A DNA stretch of 28,102 bases from Sanchytrium tribonematis (GCA_018985235.1 JADGIG010000058.1:1-28102), one strand, 5' to 3'. Counted from the stretch's first letter, positions 9,435 to 18,445 are shown. The notes: generated from the sequence alone by a model not told the origin. A program made the numbers and translations.

Positions 9435-10580
9435 ATGGAAGATGAAGATTTACTCATCAGAAAGTCAGAATCCCAAACTATCGTTGTTTTCATTGGCAAT
9501 ATACCCAACGGTCTTGCAGATGATCATATGATTAAACTGCTGCATGCTGCTGGAAATTTGAGGCAGTGGAAACGAGTGAAAGACAATTTGGGGGCAATGA
9601 GAAATTTCGGCTTCGTTCATTTTGTTGATCCAATATCGGTATTGAGGTGTGATCGGATACTCAATAATTATTCAATTATTTCACCTTTAGGAATAGAGGG
9701 TAAATTGGCTGTTCGTATTGACGAGAAAATTAAAAAGCAACTAGATCGATGGATTCAGGATAACCCAAAAGACGGAAATGCGCAATATGATGCACCTTAC
9801 ATTGCGAAGGTCTCTGCTGTTGCAGACGAATTACTGGATGAAAAGCCAATGTCTTATCAGCTAATGAATGTTGAAAAACAAAAAACTGAGGAATCTGTTC
9901 GTCAAATTCACGAGCAACGTCGAAAAGCGGCTATGAAAAGCAAACATCAAATAAAAGAACAAGAAAAAGAAAATTTGGATCTTAAATTTCAACAAAGGCT
10001 GAAGAAATGGCAAGATAGAGAGTCGGAAAAGCAATCATATTTCAAAAAATATATTCAACCAGCTTCTCCAGAAAGAAATGATAGGTTAAAATTAGAGGCT
10101 GAATTACAAAATTGGGAAGAAGGTTGCAATCATCCATATTACAATAACAGGATGAAATACTTGAAAGATCGCCGCCCTATCCGGTTACATGAAGAACGGC
10201 GAGATAATTGGAATTTTAGAGAGATGGACGAAGAATCAGCCAAAATCGCAACTCGGAAACGAAAAGCAGATACGCCCGTTCAGCTAAAAAAATCACGGGA
10301 AGACCACTTGATGATTCCGAGTGAAATAGGAGAGATTCCAACTATCAATTGGGACTCAATAGATAGTCGAATATTGAATTCTCTGAGACCCATGATTTTG
10401 ATCCAACTTCGTAAAGAAAATGTAAAGGACGAATTTGCCATAGTTGATAATTTAATTAAAAAGTTAGAAAGTCACTCTTCGGCCATTGACTTCTTCTCAG
10501 AATTAAATGAGGTCCCCTTAGCCACCAGAGTAAAGTGTACGCAAGATGTCTTCAGAATTTTGAATGTCAAATCAAAATAA
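9435..10580 (+). CDS. RBM25: RBM25-like splicing factor (RRM plus PWI domain)
   Basis: RBM25 (related to yeast Snu71) is a U1 snRNP-associated factor that acts in 5' splice-site selection. An RRM spans about residues 14-95 (VFIGNIPNG, then NFGFVHFVDP) and runs into LAVRIDEKIKKQLDRW, a typical RBM25 sequence after the RRM. A Lys/Glu/Arg-rich helical middle covers about 140-280. A C-terminal PWI domain is at about 295-378 (TINWDSIDSRILNSLRPMI, then FFSELNEVPLATRV). At 381 residues it is much shorter than the animal protein because the RE/RD-rich middle is reduced. The AATAAA hexamer contains its TAA stop, and the convergent BET3 stop is 2 bp away. Finding a U1 factor beside 19-nt introns is suggestive, but it is chance as far as I can tell. 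Confidence 0.88.
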   Translation: MEDEDLLIRKSESQTIVVFIGNIPNGLADDHMIKLLHAAGNLRQWKRVKDNLGAMRNFGFVHFVDPISVLRCDRILNNYSIISPLGIEGKLAVRIDEKIKKQLDRWIQDNPKDGNAQYDAPYIAKVSAVADELLDEKPMSYQLMNVEKQKTEESVRQIHEQRRKAAMKSKHQIKEQEKENLDLKFQQRLKKWQDRESEKQSYFKKYIQPASPERNDRLKLEAELQNWEEGCNHPYYNNRMKYLKDRRPIRLHEERRDNWNFREMDEESAKIATRKRKADTPVQLKKSREDHLMIPSEIGEIPTINWDSIDSRILNSLRPMILIQLRKENVKDEFAIVDNLIKKLESHSSAIDFFSELNEVPLATRVKCTQDVFRILNVKSK

Positions 10581-10587
10581 ATTTACT
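10572..10587. terminator. shared 3'-end element of convergent RBM25 and BET3
   Basis: The 16-mer TCAAAATAAATTTACT spans the RBM25 stop (within AATAAA) and the BET3 stop (TAA on the minus strand). The same 16-mer occurs at another convergent junction (18430-18445). Presumably it carries the RBM25 poly(A) signal; a role for BET3 is inference. Confidence 0.5.
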
Positions 10588-11188
10588 CGTCATCCAGAGG
10601 CATTTCATCATCCAGTATCTTTTTAAGAGAAATCTTTATTTCGGTTGTCTGATGGCCGAGTAAAGTATCTGCAATAAAGTCTGCAGAAACTTGAACCTGA
10701 ACCATCTCTAGAGCTCCTTCAATAACTCCACAAATTGCATTTGAGTAAAATAGCTGTTCATCGTCGTTCGAAGTATACCACACGTCCTCATATGCATGTA
10801 TCTTAGAGCTTCTCAAATACTCATTCGCAGATTTTGGCAACACGGCGTATTCTGCAAGCGGATTTTCAGTTAGTGTGATTATTGCTTCAGTTTCACTCGT
10901 CATTTTGTACTTGGGACTTAGATTTAGAAACATTTTGAAAGCGACTTCACAAATAACTGCCATACACTCTTCAAAGGTGGAGCACTTAGGTATATTCGCA
11001 CGGGCGAAGAAATCCTCTACTAAACGATTTCCTATTTGCCGACCTATATTTTTTAATTCAATATTAACTTTTTTAAATGATTGATGATCTTGAAGTAATT
11101 GGACAACAAAGGCACCGTATGTTAGCACAAACAAGTCTGAATTTATCTTCTCCATTTTTCTTGACCCGTCCTCAGCAACCTTGAACAT
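10583..11188 (-). CDS. BET3: TRAPP complex core subunit Bet3/TRAPPC3
   Basis: Bet3 is a core subunit of the TRAPP tethering complex, the exchange factor for Rab1/Ypt1 in ER-Golgi traffic. It is recognised by LFVLTYGAFVVQLLQD, IGNRLVEDFFARANIPKC, EVAFKMFLNLSP, ENPLAEYAVLP and GVIEGALEMVQV. The conserved cysteine that is palmitoylated in homologues is Cys69. The product has 201 residues. Between the AVLP and FYSN landmarks it carries about 20 residues more than I recall for animal Bet3, rich in Ser, Tyr and Asp. A 19-nt GTA...AAG stretch lies in this insert, but splicing it would break the frame. The ATG at 11188 leaves a normal N-terminus. Confidence 0.93.
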   Translation of the reverse strand: MFKVAEDGSRKMEKINSDLFVLTYGAFVVQLLQDHQSFKKVNIELKNIGRQIGNRLVEDFFARANIPKCSTFEECMAVICEVAFKMFLNLSPKYKMTSETEAIITLTENPLAEYAVLPKSANEYLRSSKIHAYEDVWYTSNDDEQLFYSNAICGVIEGALEMVQVQVSADFIADTLLGHQTTEIKISLKKILDDEMPLDDE

Positions 11189-11230
11189 CAGCGAAACTAG
11201 GAGAATTGCATTTATTTCTACAACTTTATT

Positions 11231-11611
11231 CTAAAACCATTTCAAAAGGTTAATGAATCCAACAAAATAAAGAACTAAAAGCAAAGGTGTTAATATATGC
11301 AGTTCATTAAACAATGCAATTGTAATTAATACATATCCCAAAACTCCTGCTATAGAAGCGGATTCGATTTCATGCTTAGCGTACCTCTCATAATTTTCAG
11401 GAGTAATTTGGGATACTTTTTTGACTCTAGGTATTATGTAGATGACCCTCACCCCTTGATATATACATACAGCACAACAAGCAAACGCAGCTTGGGTGGT
11501 ATAGAAATAAAATGATCTTTGCAACACATGGTAGAGATCAAAAAAGTACATGGTGAATATAGAAAGACCCACCCAAAACAAGGAAACCACAGCAGAATTT
11601 ATGTCTATCAT
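11231..11611 (-). CDS. small four-helix membrane protein, unknown function
   Basis: I do not recognise a family. The 126-residue product has about four hydrophobic segments: VVSLFWVGLSIFTMYFF, TQAAFACCAVCIYQGVRVIYII, IAGVLGYVLITIALF and LTPLLLVLYFVGFINLL. A polar loop (PRVKKVSQITPENYERYAKHE) separates the second and third. There is no cleavable signal peptide, and the layout suggests a small ER or Golgi membrane protein. The ORF begins at a TTG, so the first ATG (11611) is used. It follows the OSCP gene by 19 bp on the same strand and precedes BET3 by 42 bp. AATAAA directly abuts its TAG stop. Confidence 0.7.
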   Translation of the reverse strand: MIDINSAVVSLFWVGLSIFTMYFFDLYHVLQRSFYFYTTQAAFACCAVCIYQGVRVIYIIPRVKKVSQITPENYERYAKHEIESASIAGVLGYVLITIALFNELHILTPLLLVLYFVGFINLLKWF

Positions 11612-11630
11612 GTGTGTCAAGGGGAATTCT

Positions 11631-12194
11631 TTATTGGGCTAGAATTACATTCTTTACGGTGTTCACTTTATCAACAACACTAAGATCAATTAAATAGTCA
11701 CCAAATTCTACAATAAACCCTCCTTTAATGTCTGGGTTGACCGCATTAGAAATTTGAATTGTGCCTTTGACAATTTTAACAAGTCTAGATTTGATTTGAT
11801 CTAATTCTTTTGGAGTCAATGAAGCTGGGGAAGTAACGATAACGTCAACAATCCCATCTTTTTGCTTAACGAGAGACATAAATTCGTCTAAAATCTTACT
11901 CAACATAACGTCTCGCTTGTTTTCAACAATGACATCTAAAAATGAGCCCGTAACTTTATTGTACTTAAATTTAGAAGCTATATCTTTAACCCACTTCTGT
12001 TTCACGGCAATTGACATTGTTGGATTTTCAAAAAAAGATCGAGCCTTTTCATCAGCATTTAATTTTGAATGTAGATCAGCAATATCTTTCTTGATTGCAG
12101 GTAACTGGTTCTGGGATGTGCCTGCCTGATATAAAGCAGTAGCGTACTTTCCACTCAATGAGAATTGATTGTAATTTCTGGCTAGTCTCAGCAT
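11631..12194 (-). CDS. ATP5: mitochondrial ATP synthase OSCP subunit (subunit 5)
   Basis: OSCP links the F1 head to the peripheral stalk of mitochondrial ATP synthase. The 187-residue product has a short basic N-terminus (MLRLARNYNQFS) consistent with a mitochondrial presequence. The OSCP/delta signature follows: GKYATALYQAG near residue 15, FFENPTMS, then KDGIVDVIVTSPASLT and NPDIKGGFIVEFGDYLIDLSV near the C-terminus. Length and order match the family. The gene indicates that oxidative phosphorylation is retained in this organism. The TAA stop is inside AATAAA. Confidence 0.95.
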   Translation of the reverse strand: MLRLARNYNQFSLSGKYATALYQAGTSQNQLPAIKKDIADLHSKLNADEKARSFFENPTMSIAVKQKWVKDIASKFKYNKVTGSFLDVIVENKRDVMLSKILDEFMSLVKQKDGIVDVIVTSPASLTPKELDQIKSRLVKIVKGTIQISNAVNPDIKGGFIVEFGDYLIDLSVVDKVNTVKNVILAQ

Positions 12195-12379
12195 TTGTTA
12201 CGAGGGGCGAAAACTTTTAACGAAACCAATATTTTATGCCATTTAAAAGACGCTTTCTTCACATTAAAGATAAAGTATTGTCATCAGATTCCAATTTTCA
12301 CGATTTTTTTGGTTTTGGCATGATCCAAAATACGTCTTGAACATTTTCGACGATCAATGCCAAGATATTTTAAAACGAA
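12195..12379. other. divergent intergenic region, OSCP / Kre9-like gene
   Basis: This 185-bp spacer must hold both promoters. It is AT-rich with a CCAAT pentamer near 12224. No ORF or RNA gene is visible. Confidence 0.4.
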
Positions 12380-14228
12380 ATGTTCTCTACGATCTACATT
12401 TGGATTGCATTAGTTAGTGCTCAAATCAGCTCTCTGGGGTCTTTATACTCACTTGGAGGTGAAATACAGTTCTCCATCATTAATTTGCAAGATGTTGCCA
12501 AAACTACAATTTTACTATCAAATAATGAAGGGCCTCATCCATTCACTGCGTTGATTCAAAAATTGGATTCCAAACTGACTGATATTTCTGTCACTTTGCC
12601 TTCTAAATTTGCTGTTGGCAAAGGATTTTACTTCACTGTTATTTACGAAGGAACTTCCACAACAACTTATAAAAGCAGCTTATTTGAAATTAAAGGAGAT
12701 GGATTCGCAATCGGAAGTGCAAGTGTTACGTTTAATTATCCTGTCCGTGATGTGGTTGTGGAGACCGACTTAGTTTACGATGTCAGCTATGACCAAAATT
12801 TTTTGACCAATCCTATCAAATTGACAGCGACTCTTGTAAGGGCTGATGGAATTGATATTGGCATTGTCGATCTTAACAATGACTTGGATCCCAAGCATCT
12901 GAGCTTCGAGTGGCATGTAGGAACTGATTTGTCAACTTCTAAATATTACTACATTTACTTAGAGGCAGATTTTGGAACTTCCAAAGCGGGCTCATTTTCG
13001 CCGCAATTTACAGTTAATAATCCTAATGATGTTGCAAGTGCAGATGGAGTCAATGTTAAATTTCTAGCTCCAAAATCGCAGTCACTCTTAGTGGTTGGAT
13101 CGCAATTTGATGTCTCTTGGGAGTATCTCGTTCAGCCAGCCAAGACCATCAACTTAAAGTTACTTAAATCCGATAGCACTGAAATCAAAATTGCTGCAGA
13201 TATTGGTACACTGGACAATGTTTTAGACACCGATATATCTGGGAAAATCTCCATTACTGTTCCAACTGTAGCACCTGGCAATTTTTATCAAATACTTTTA
13301 ACGGGTAGCATTGATGGACAATTTGTATTTTCAGAATTATCTCAAGTTTTTTCAATCACTGACCCGAATGATGTTAATGGCCTTCAATTTTCTTTGCCCC
13401 AGGCTGATGATGTATACTCTGTTTCACAAGCTTACGATGTAGCGTTTACCTTTTTAGGTACCAAAAAACCAAAACATATCTCATTTGATCTTTGCAAAGG
13501 ATCATTCGATACATTCCCGATTGACCAAACAATTTCTGACGACGCGTCTTCACTTTCCAAGTTTGTAAGTGGTGAAACTCCCGCTTTGACATTTCGCGTT
13601 CCCATTTTCACAGTTCAGTCGATTATAACTCTAAATTATGACACGCCTCCAGCCCAGGGATTCGACAGCTTCACCTTTGAAGTGCCGTTCTTTATTACTA
13701 CTGGAAAAGATTACTTTATCCGTGCAAAAATTACATACTCTGATAATTCCGAAAAAGAGTCCAACTCTGCCACATTCACTGTACAAGGAACAGCCGGTAC
13801 TTTTATTTTATGTAGATTCAAGTGTTGTTCAAGTCACACTTCCAAATCCAGGCCAAACATTGGTGAAAGGCTCCGTCTATAACATCGGCTGGACTCTACA
13901 TTCTATTACACCAGTCTTGAGCTTCAAACTTGAGCTATTCAAAGCTACAGATATTGTGAATGGCGAACAAGTGGTTACTGAAATCAAATTAGTTAAAAAC
14001 ATTGCAAAAGATTTAAACCCTAACAAAATCACGTTCATGTGGAAAGTAGACGATTTGGAAACAAGTTCTGGATACTATATTCGTATTACTGGTGATCTTG
14101 GAAATGGTAAGACGATTTGTGGCGTCAGTGGAGAATTTTACATTGCAAATGCCGACTTTCTTCCAATCAAATTCAAGATTAAAAGAGAGAATAAGTTGGT
14201 TCAAAAATTAATCCAAGAGTTCAAATGA
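12380..14228 (+). CDS. secreted protein with repeated Kre9/Knh1-like domains (exons 12380-13796, 13816-14228)
   Basis: The spliced product has 609 residues. A signal peptide is likely (MFSTIYIWIALVSAQ), followed by about five beta-rich segments of roughly 100 residues. At least two, around 222-330 and 475-590, fit the Kre9/Knh1-type pattern: hydrophobic start, P or G, a VxWxY/IGWTL strand, KLLKS/KLELFK, and a SxxFxI end. Linkers such as NPNDV and DPNDV recur between segments. Kre9/Knh1 proteins act in fungal cell-wall beta-1,6-glucan assembly, and similar modules occur in many surface proteins, so a wall or host-surface role is inferred. No GPI signal is seen; the C-terminus is basic. Removing 19 nt joins FTVQGTA to DSSVVQVTLPNPGQT and adds the last domain. 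Unspliced, the frame degenerates into Ser/Arg/Cys-rich sequence and stops. Confidence 0.8.
13797..13815 (+). other. 19-nt intron in the Kre9-like gene (phase 1)
   Basis: The element is GTACTTTTATTTTATGTAG. Splicing creates an Asp codon (G/AT) and adds the last beta-rich domain, which matches the earlier repeats. Confidence 0.9.
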
Positions 14229-14246
14229 TATTAAATATTTATGTTT

Positions 14247-16361
14247 TTAGTTGCTTTTTTTACTATAATGAAATTTTTTTATCGCTTCTTGGATTTGAGG
14301 TAAATCATTAGCATATTTTTTAAACGCATCGTCAGAGATAGGCAGTGTCATGGAATCAAAAGCAGGTATTATATTGTATCCGCTATCTTTGCATGCCTTC
14401 ATGATGGAATCAGCTTGAAATAAGGGTAGCTTTTGTGAAAAATGGCTTAATATCATTTTCTTAGGTTTTGCTACCTCATATATTTGAAGGGCATCATTCA
14501 ACGTAGAATGCTGTTTTTTCGCCGCATTTTCAGCATCTATATTTTCAAATGTGCACTCATGAAGTAGTAAATCTACATTGGATGAAAATTCGCCAAGATT
14601 TTGAGAATAAGTTGTATCCCCGCTGTAAACAAAAGAAAACTTTTTCGTCGTAATTTTGCATGCATTTGCTTGTCCTGGATGGTTAACTGGAATCGTTTCA
14701 AGAATAACATTCGAACTTCTCATAAATTTGGCTTTTTGGTCATCTTGTACACGATTGAACATGAAACTTTTGAGATGTGAATCTCGTTGATATTTTTTCG
14801 GAGTATACCAACTAGACATATGTAAAAAGATTCGATCAGAACTTATATATTCGGACGAATCATTTAAAGCCTTTAAATAATTATAAAGTTTTGGGGTTAC
14901 AATGACATCAATGGTTTCAATAGTGGTATTGAGAGACCATCTAGTGAGAATGGTTTGTATCCCACTATGGTGATCTGCATGATTGTGCGTTACGTATATC
15001 GCGGACAAAGACTTCCAGTATTGGGTTTCTCTCATCGAATTTTCTTCGGGTGATTTGTTGGGATCCAATAAGTCAAATAGTATTGATCTGAGAGTATCTT
15101 CACCAGGATCTAGCAGGAACCTTTGGTTCTCGATGTTTAAAGAATATCCAGATACATTTCGATATAGGTTGGGAATCGCGGATCCAGTACCATATATAGA
15201 AATTGATACGTTCTCATTATTTTTTTCCGCATAAATTGGAACAGATGTCTGGTTAGAAGCAGAAGCAGAAGATACTTCTTTGATTGAAGGATAAACCTCG
15301 TATTCTTTAAATCCCCCAAACCCCAAGCCGTGAGAATTATGAAAAAACTCGCATGATGATTTCATCGCAGAAATTTGTTCTTGATACAGAGGAAGACCTG
15401 ACATAATGGTAGTATCACTCTGAAAATGGGTTGCGTTCTTAAATAAATTACAAAATTTTGAATAAGCTATCGTTTTGAATAATTCACTTGAAGTAACGTG
15501 CATAACAATCAGCTCTTGATCCGAATTATTTTTTTGATATAATTCCACATAGGGATTATCTATCAAGTCGTGTAAATATTCGATGTTTGGACAAAATAGA
15601 AGTAAAATTATTCTACCCTTTCGAGGCTCGGATGATATCATACTTAAAGTCACTTTTTTACCATTAAAAATAACACCCTCTTCTCCACTTTTTATGATCT
15701 TTCCGATATCCTTGGGTGGAATTTGAAATTTTTCAACTTTCTTCATCTCTACTTTCCCTCGGTATTTAGGCAAATGAATCGAATAACACAAAGTCATACT
15801 ATCACCAGCATTAGTTTTCACAATTTTAGTTCTTTTAACGGGCTTTTTCCTTCTTATGAAGATAGGAAATACTCTAACTACATTGTCTTGGAAAAAAGCG
15901 GATTCCCTTTTAATTTCCAACCCAGTACCAGTTATATCTCGATCTTTGTTTCTTCCTTTGTATGTAAAGTCTACTGGCTTCATTTCCCTGGTTATTTCCT
16001 TTTCAAGATCGGATCGCAAAAAGTCATATATTGTGCAATTTGGAATTTTCTCAGTAAAATTTGTCATTCCCAATATGTAATCAGACATATCGCTTGAAAA
16101 TATATTAGTATGGGCATTAAATATAGAGGAAGTCATTAATAAACCAAATATCCCAGAGCTATTTTGTTTGTCAGAAAGAAAAATATGACTTACGTTTTTA
16201 ATTGGAATTTGCAATTGTTGAAGATCACGTTGAATGCCCTCCTTTGGATTAAATAAATAGCAGCTATCTGGAGTTATCAATAGGGCTGCTTGGCCGATCA
16301 TATGTAATTTAATAGACATATTATTTTTAGGAATGTGTCTTAGAAGTATCCCCAGTTTCAT
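14247..16361 (-). CDS. TRZ1: long-form tRNase Z (ELAC2/Trz1)
   Basis: It removes the 3' trailer from precursor tRNAs in nucleus and/or mitochondria. The product is about 704 residues, the two-lobed long form. The N-terminal half keeps only the degenerate beta-lactamase fold (SCYLFNPKEGIQR, VSHIFLSDKQNSSGIFGLL). The C-terminal half is catalytic: YGTGSAIPNLYRNVSGYSL, LLDPGEDT, the zinc motif HNHADH at 459-464, YSGDTTYSQNLGE, HECTFENIDAE, HSTLNDA and LSHFSQ. The open frame continues upstream only through a TTG, so the first ATG (16361) is used. A second ATG at 16319 (MSIKLHM) gives a form 14 residues shorter. The extra MKLGILLRHIPKNN is basic and hydrophobic, so two starts could give mitochondrial and nuclear forms, as in some relatives. 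Confidence 0.92.
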   Translation of the reverse strand: MKLGILLRHIPKNNMSIKLHMIGQAALLITPDSCYLFNPKEGIQRDLQQLQIPIKNVSHIFLSDKQNSSGIFGLLMTSSIFNAHTNIFSSDMSDYILGMTNFTEKIPNCTIYDFLRSDLEKEITREMKPVDFTYKGRNKDRDITGTGLEIKRESAFFQDNVVRVFPIFIRRKKPVKRTKIVKTNAGDSMTLCYSIHLPKYRGKVEMKKVEKFQIPPKDIGKIIKSGEEGVIFNGKKVTLSMISSEPRKGRIILLLFCPNIEYLHDLIDNPYVELYQKNNSDQELIVMHVTSSELFKTIAYSKFCNLFKNATHFQSDTTIMSGLPLYQEQISAMKSSCEFFHNSHGLGFGGFKEYEVYPSIKEVSSASASNQTSVPIYAEKNNENVSISIYGTGSAIPNLYRNVSGYSLNIENQRFLLDPGEDTLRSILFDLLDPNKSPEENSMRETQYWKSLSAIYVTHNHADHHSGIQTILTRWSLNTTIETIDVIVTPKLYNYLKALNDSSEYISSDRIFLHMSSWYTPKKYQRDSHLKSFMFNRVQDDQKAKFMRSSNVILETIPVNHPGQANACKITTKKFSFVYSGDTTYSQNLGEFSSNVDLLLHECTFENIDAENAAKKQHSTLNDALQIYEVAKPKKMILSHFSQKLPLFQADSIMKACKDSGYNIIPAFDSMTLPISDDAFKKYANDLPQIQEAIKKFHYSKKSN

Positions 16362-16491
16362 TTGAGTCCTTTGTAATTCATAAGCATTTCCAGATGTGAG
16401 AAACACATCGAAGAAAATTGGTGTCTTAAAAGTGATTCCAAGCCAGGTTTCCAATATAGTTGAAACAAAACATTTAAAATTATTTCAAAAC

Positions 16492-17478
16492 ATGGATATT
16501 TATCAGATTTTGTTAGATAATACCTCAACGTTATTGAAATCACAAAATAAAAGAGCTTATGTGGTAAAAATGGGTGAAATATGTAAAGATCTAGAAAATG
16601 AATTGAAATGTCCGACAAATCCATTTTTAAAAGATACACTTAAATCAGAATTGGCAGGACAATTATCAGATTATTCTGAAGATATGAAAAAAATACTTCT
16701 TTATTACAAACCATATTTATCTGTCCACAAAATAATATCAAATATTTACGAAAAAGTCATCAAAAATGTTGACCACAAAGACGAAATGCAAGTAATTATA
16801 GAATCACTAATGAAAGTGGAATCGGAATCAATTACTAGAAGCAAAATTGCAGAGCTTGAAAAATCGAGTGAGACCTTAGATCATCTTTTGAACACTCAAC
16901 TCACTGATCTTCTCTCTCGAAAAACACAAATAAATCCGTACCAATTAAGATACATAGTGAGTCAATACAAGCAAAGAAAATTAGATACTGATAACATAGC
17001 TTCAATTATTGATGAGCAAATAGAAGATTATGAAGAAATTATAAATAGACTTAAAAAAGAAAAAGAAGTGCTTATTATTGACAGACACAAAAACCACATT
17101 GATAGACTCATAAAAATGTACCAAAAATCGAGTGTACAACGATTGGAAACTATTTCTCTAGACCAAGAAATTCTTGGAGAACCTGTATCTGCAAATTTAA
17201 TTGATCCTCATGCACAACCTACCCCAAAACTAATTCAACGATTTTCATTTAGCATTCCTGATATTTCTGATCAGGAGTCTATATTCACTGACGTCATGGA
17301 TGAGCTGCAGATTGTGCACGCCGCTAATAGTGTTCCCATTCAGCTGCCAGAGAGAAAACACAGCATTAATCAATTGGAACAATATTTGAAATTCCGAAAG
17401 AGCGATATGTCTCAAATACCGGAACAGGACTTGCACCTGGAATTGGTCGAAAAAAGCAAAAGTCGAACGTCTTTGTAA
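16492..17478 (+). CDS. hypothetical coiled-coil protein, 328 aa
   Basis: No family is recognised. The first ~215 residues are charged and helical with likely coiled coil (LEKSSETLDHLLNTQL, then DEQIEDYEEIINRLKKEKEV). The last ~100 residues are less ordered, with Pro, Ser and Gln and a basic, Ser-rich end. There is no signal peptide or membrane segment. The start at 16492 is chosen because the frame extends to 16396 but the extra residues overlap the opposing promoter region. The gene is divergent from tRNase Z (130 bp) and tandem with eIF2B-beta (66 bp). Confidence 0.65.
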   Translation: MDIYQILLDNTSTLLKSQNKRAYVVKMGEICKDLENELKCPTNPFLKDTLKSELAGQLSDYSEDMKKILLYYKPYLSVHKIISNIYEKVIKNVDHKDEMQVIIESLMKVESESITRSKIAELEKSSETLDHLLNTQLTDLLSRKTQINPYQLRYIVSQYKQRKLDTDNIASIIDEQIEDYEEIINRLKKEKEVLIIDRHKNHIDRLIKMYQKSSVQRLETISLDQEILGEPVSANLIDPHAQPTPKLIQRFSFSIPDISDQESIFTDVMDELQIVHAANSVPIQLPERKHSINQLEQYLKFRKSDMSQIPEQDLHLELVEKSKSRTSL

Positions 17479-17544
17479 TTATTAAAATATTTTTTCAACA
17501 TTAATAAACCTTGAATTTGTTCTAAACTTGGGGGAACAAAATCC

Positions 17545-18429
17545 ATGGAAATAATTTCATTTGACAATTGTTGCACTGTTATCAAGAAATTATTAACAAA
17601 GGCAAATACATTGTATCAATACATAGACCTCGCGAATGAGCAGAGCAATCAGTTTTTACACAAGGGAGATATTCTACAATTTACATACATTCAATATTCT
17701 TTATCGAAAATTAAGGAAGAAGTGGAGGAGCAATTAGGGCTTGATTTTACACCCTTAGATGATTACTTAGACAGCAATTTACAAACAATTCCTGACCAAA
17801 ATATGGATTCGATTCGAAAATTAGTTTTAAAAGGCATTAATGAGAGCATTGAGGAATACAGATCCAGCAGGGAATTAATTACAAATAACTTGATGGAAAT
17901 ATTGGGGTCTGATTCCACTTGCATTTTATTGATTGGAAAAGTTGATGATTATTTAAAGCTTGTTTCTGACAAGTCACAGTTAGAGAAACACTCTTTTGTA
18001 TGCGTGGATTTGGATATGGCTCAAAGTTTAGGAAAGTTTGGTTTAAACGTGACAGTTGTGAGGGAATCACATATCTTTGCTTTAATGTCAAAGTTCGATA
18101 AAATTATAATTTCTGTCTACGCACTTTTAGCTGACACATCTGTCTTAACGATGACAGGGTCTTTAAATGTTTGTCATCTCGCCAAATATTTCAAAAAACC
18201 TGTTGTAGTTACACTTCAAAATCATCTGATTTCGTCGAAGCATGCGGAACAGCTACAAGCAGTTGATAAGTTGAAGCTTCCTTTTGAGAAGCAAAATATT
18301 GGCTTAAAATCACCTTATGAATTTGTTTCTCTTGAAAATGTAGATATCTTTGTCACTTCTCAGGGTAATTACCCAAGTTCCTACGCATACCAGCTCGTAA
18401 GAGAATTTGGAAAAGGATTTAAGATCTGA
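17545..18429 (+). CDS. GCD7: translation initiation factor eIF2B, beta subunit
   Basis: eIF2B recharges eIF2 with GTP; beta is one of its regulatory alpha/beta/delta subunits. The C-terminal Rossmann-like half is clear: AQSLGKFGLNVTVVRESHIFALMSKFDKIIISVYALLADTS with MTGSLNVCHLAKYFKKPVVV, then LPFE and ENVDIFVTSQGNYPSSYAYQLVREF. IFALMS and the PSSYAYQL end point to beta rather than alpha or delta. The N-terminal helical half is divergent. At 294 residues it is clearly shorter than the usual ~350 or more, and VYALLAD departs from the usual G-rich segment there. It is ATG-started and intact. AATAAA follows 4 nt after the TGA, and the convergent neighbour's stop is 11 bp away. Confidence 0.82.
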   Translation: MEIISFDNCCTVIKKLLTKANTLYQYIDLANEQSNQFLHKGDILQFTYIQYSLSKIKEEVEEQLGLDFTPLDDYLDSNLQTIPDQNMDSIRKLVLKGINESIEEYRSSRELITNNLMEILGSDSTCILLIGKVDDYLKLVSDKSQLEKHSFVCVDLDMAQSLGKFGLNVTVVRESHIFALMSKFDKIIISVYALLADTSVLTMTGSLNVCHLAKYFKKPVVVTLQNHLISSKHAEQLQAVDKLKLPFEKQNIGLKSPYEFVSLENVDIFVTSQGNYPSSYAYQLVREFGKGFKI

Positions 18430-18445
18430 TCAAAATAAATTTACT
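18430..18445. terminator. shared 3'-end element of convergent eIF2B-beta and glycosyltransferase-like genes
   Basis: This is an exact copy of the 16-mer at 10572-10587. AATAAA (18434-18439) follows the eIF2B-beta TGA by 4 nt, and the minus-strand TAA of the opposite gene lies inside the element. Confidence 0.5.

Noticed and set aside
10802-10820. A 19-nt GTA...AAG stretch in the BET3 insert that looked like a seventh intron
   Set aside because: It ends AAG rather than TAG, and removing it would break the BET3 frame, which is intact without splicing.
16362-16454. Upstream extension of tRNase Z to 16454
   Set aside because: The extension begins at a TTG codon, does not resemble tRNase Z, and eats into the short divergent promoter.
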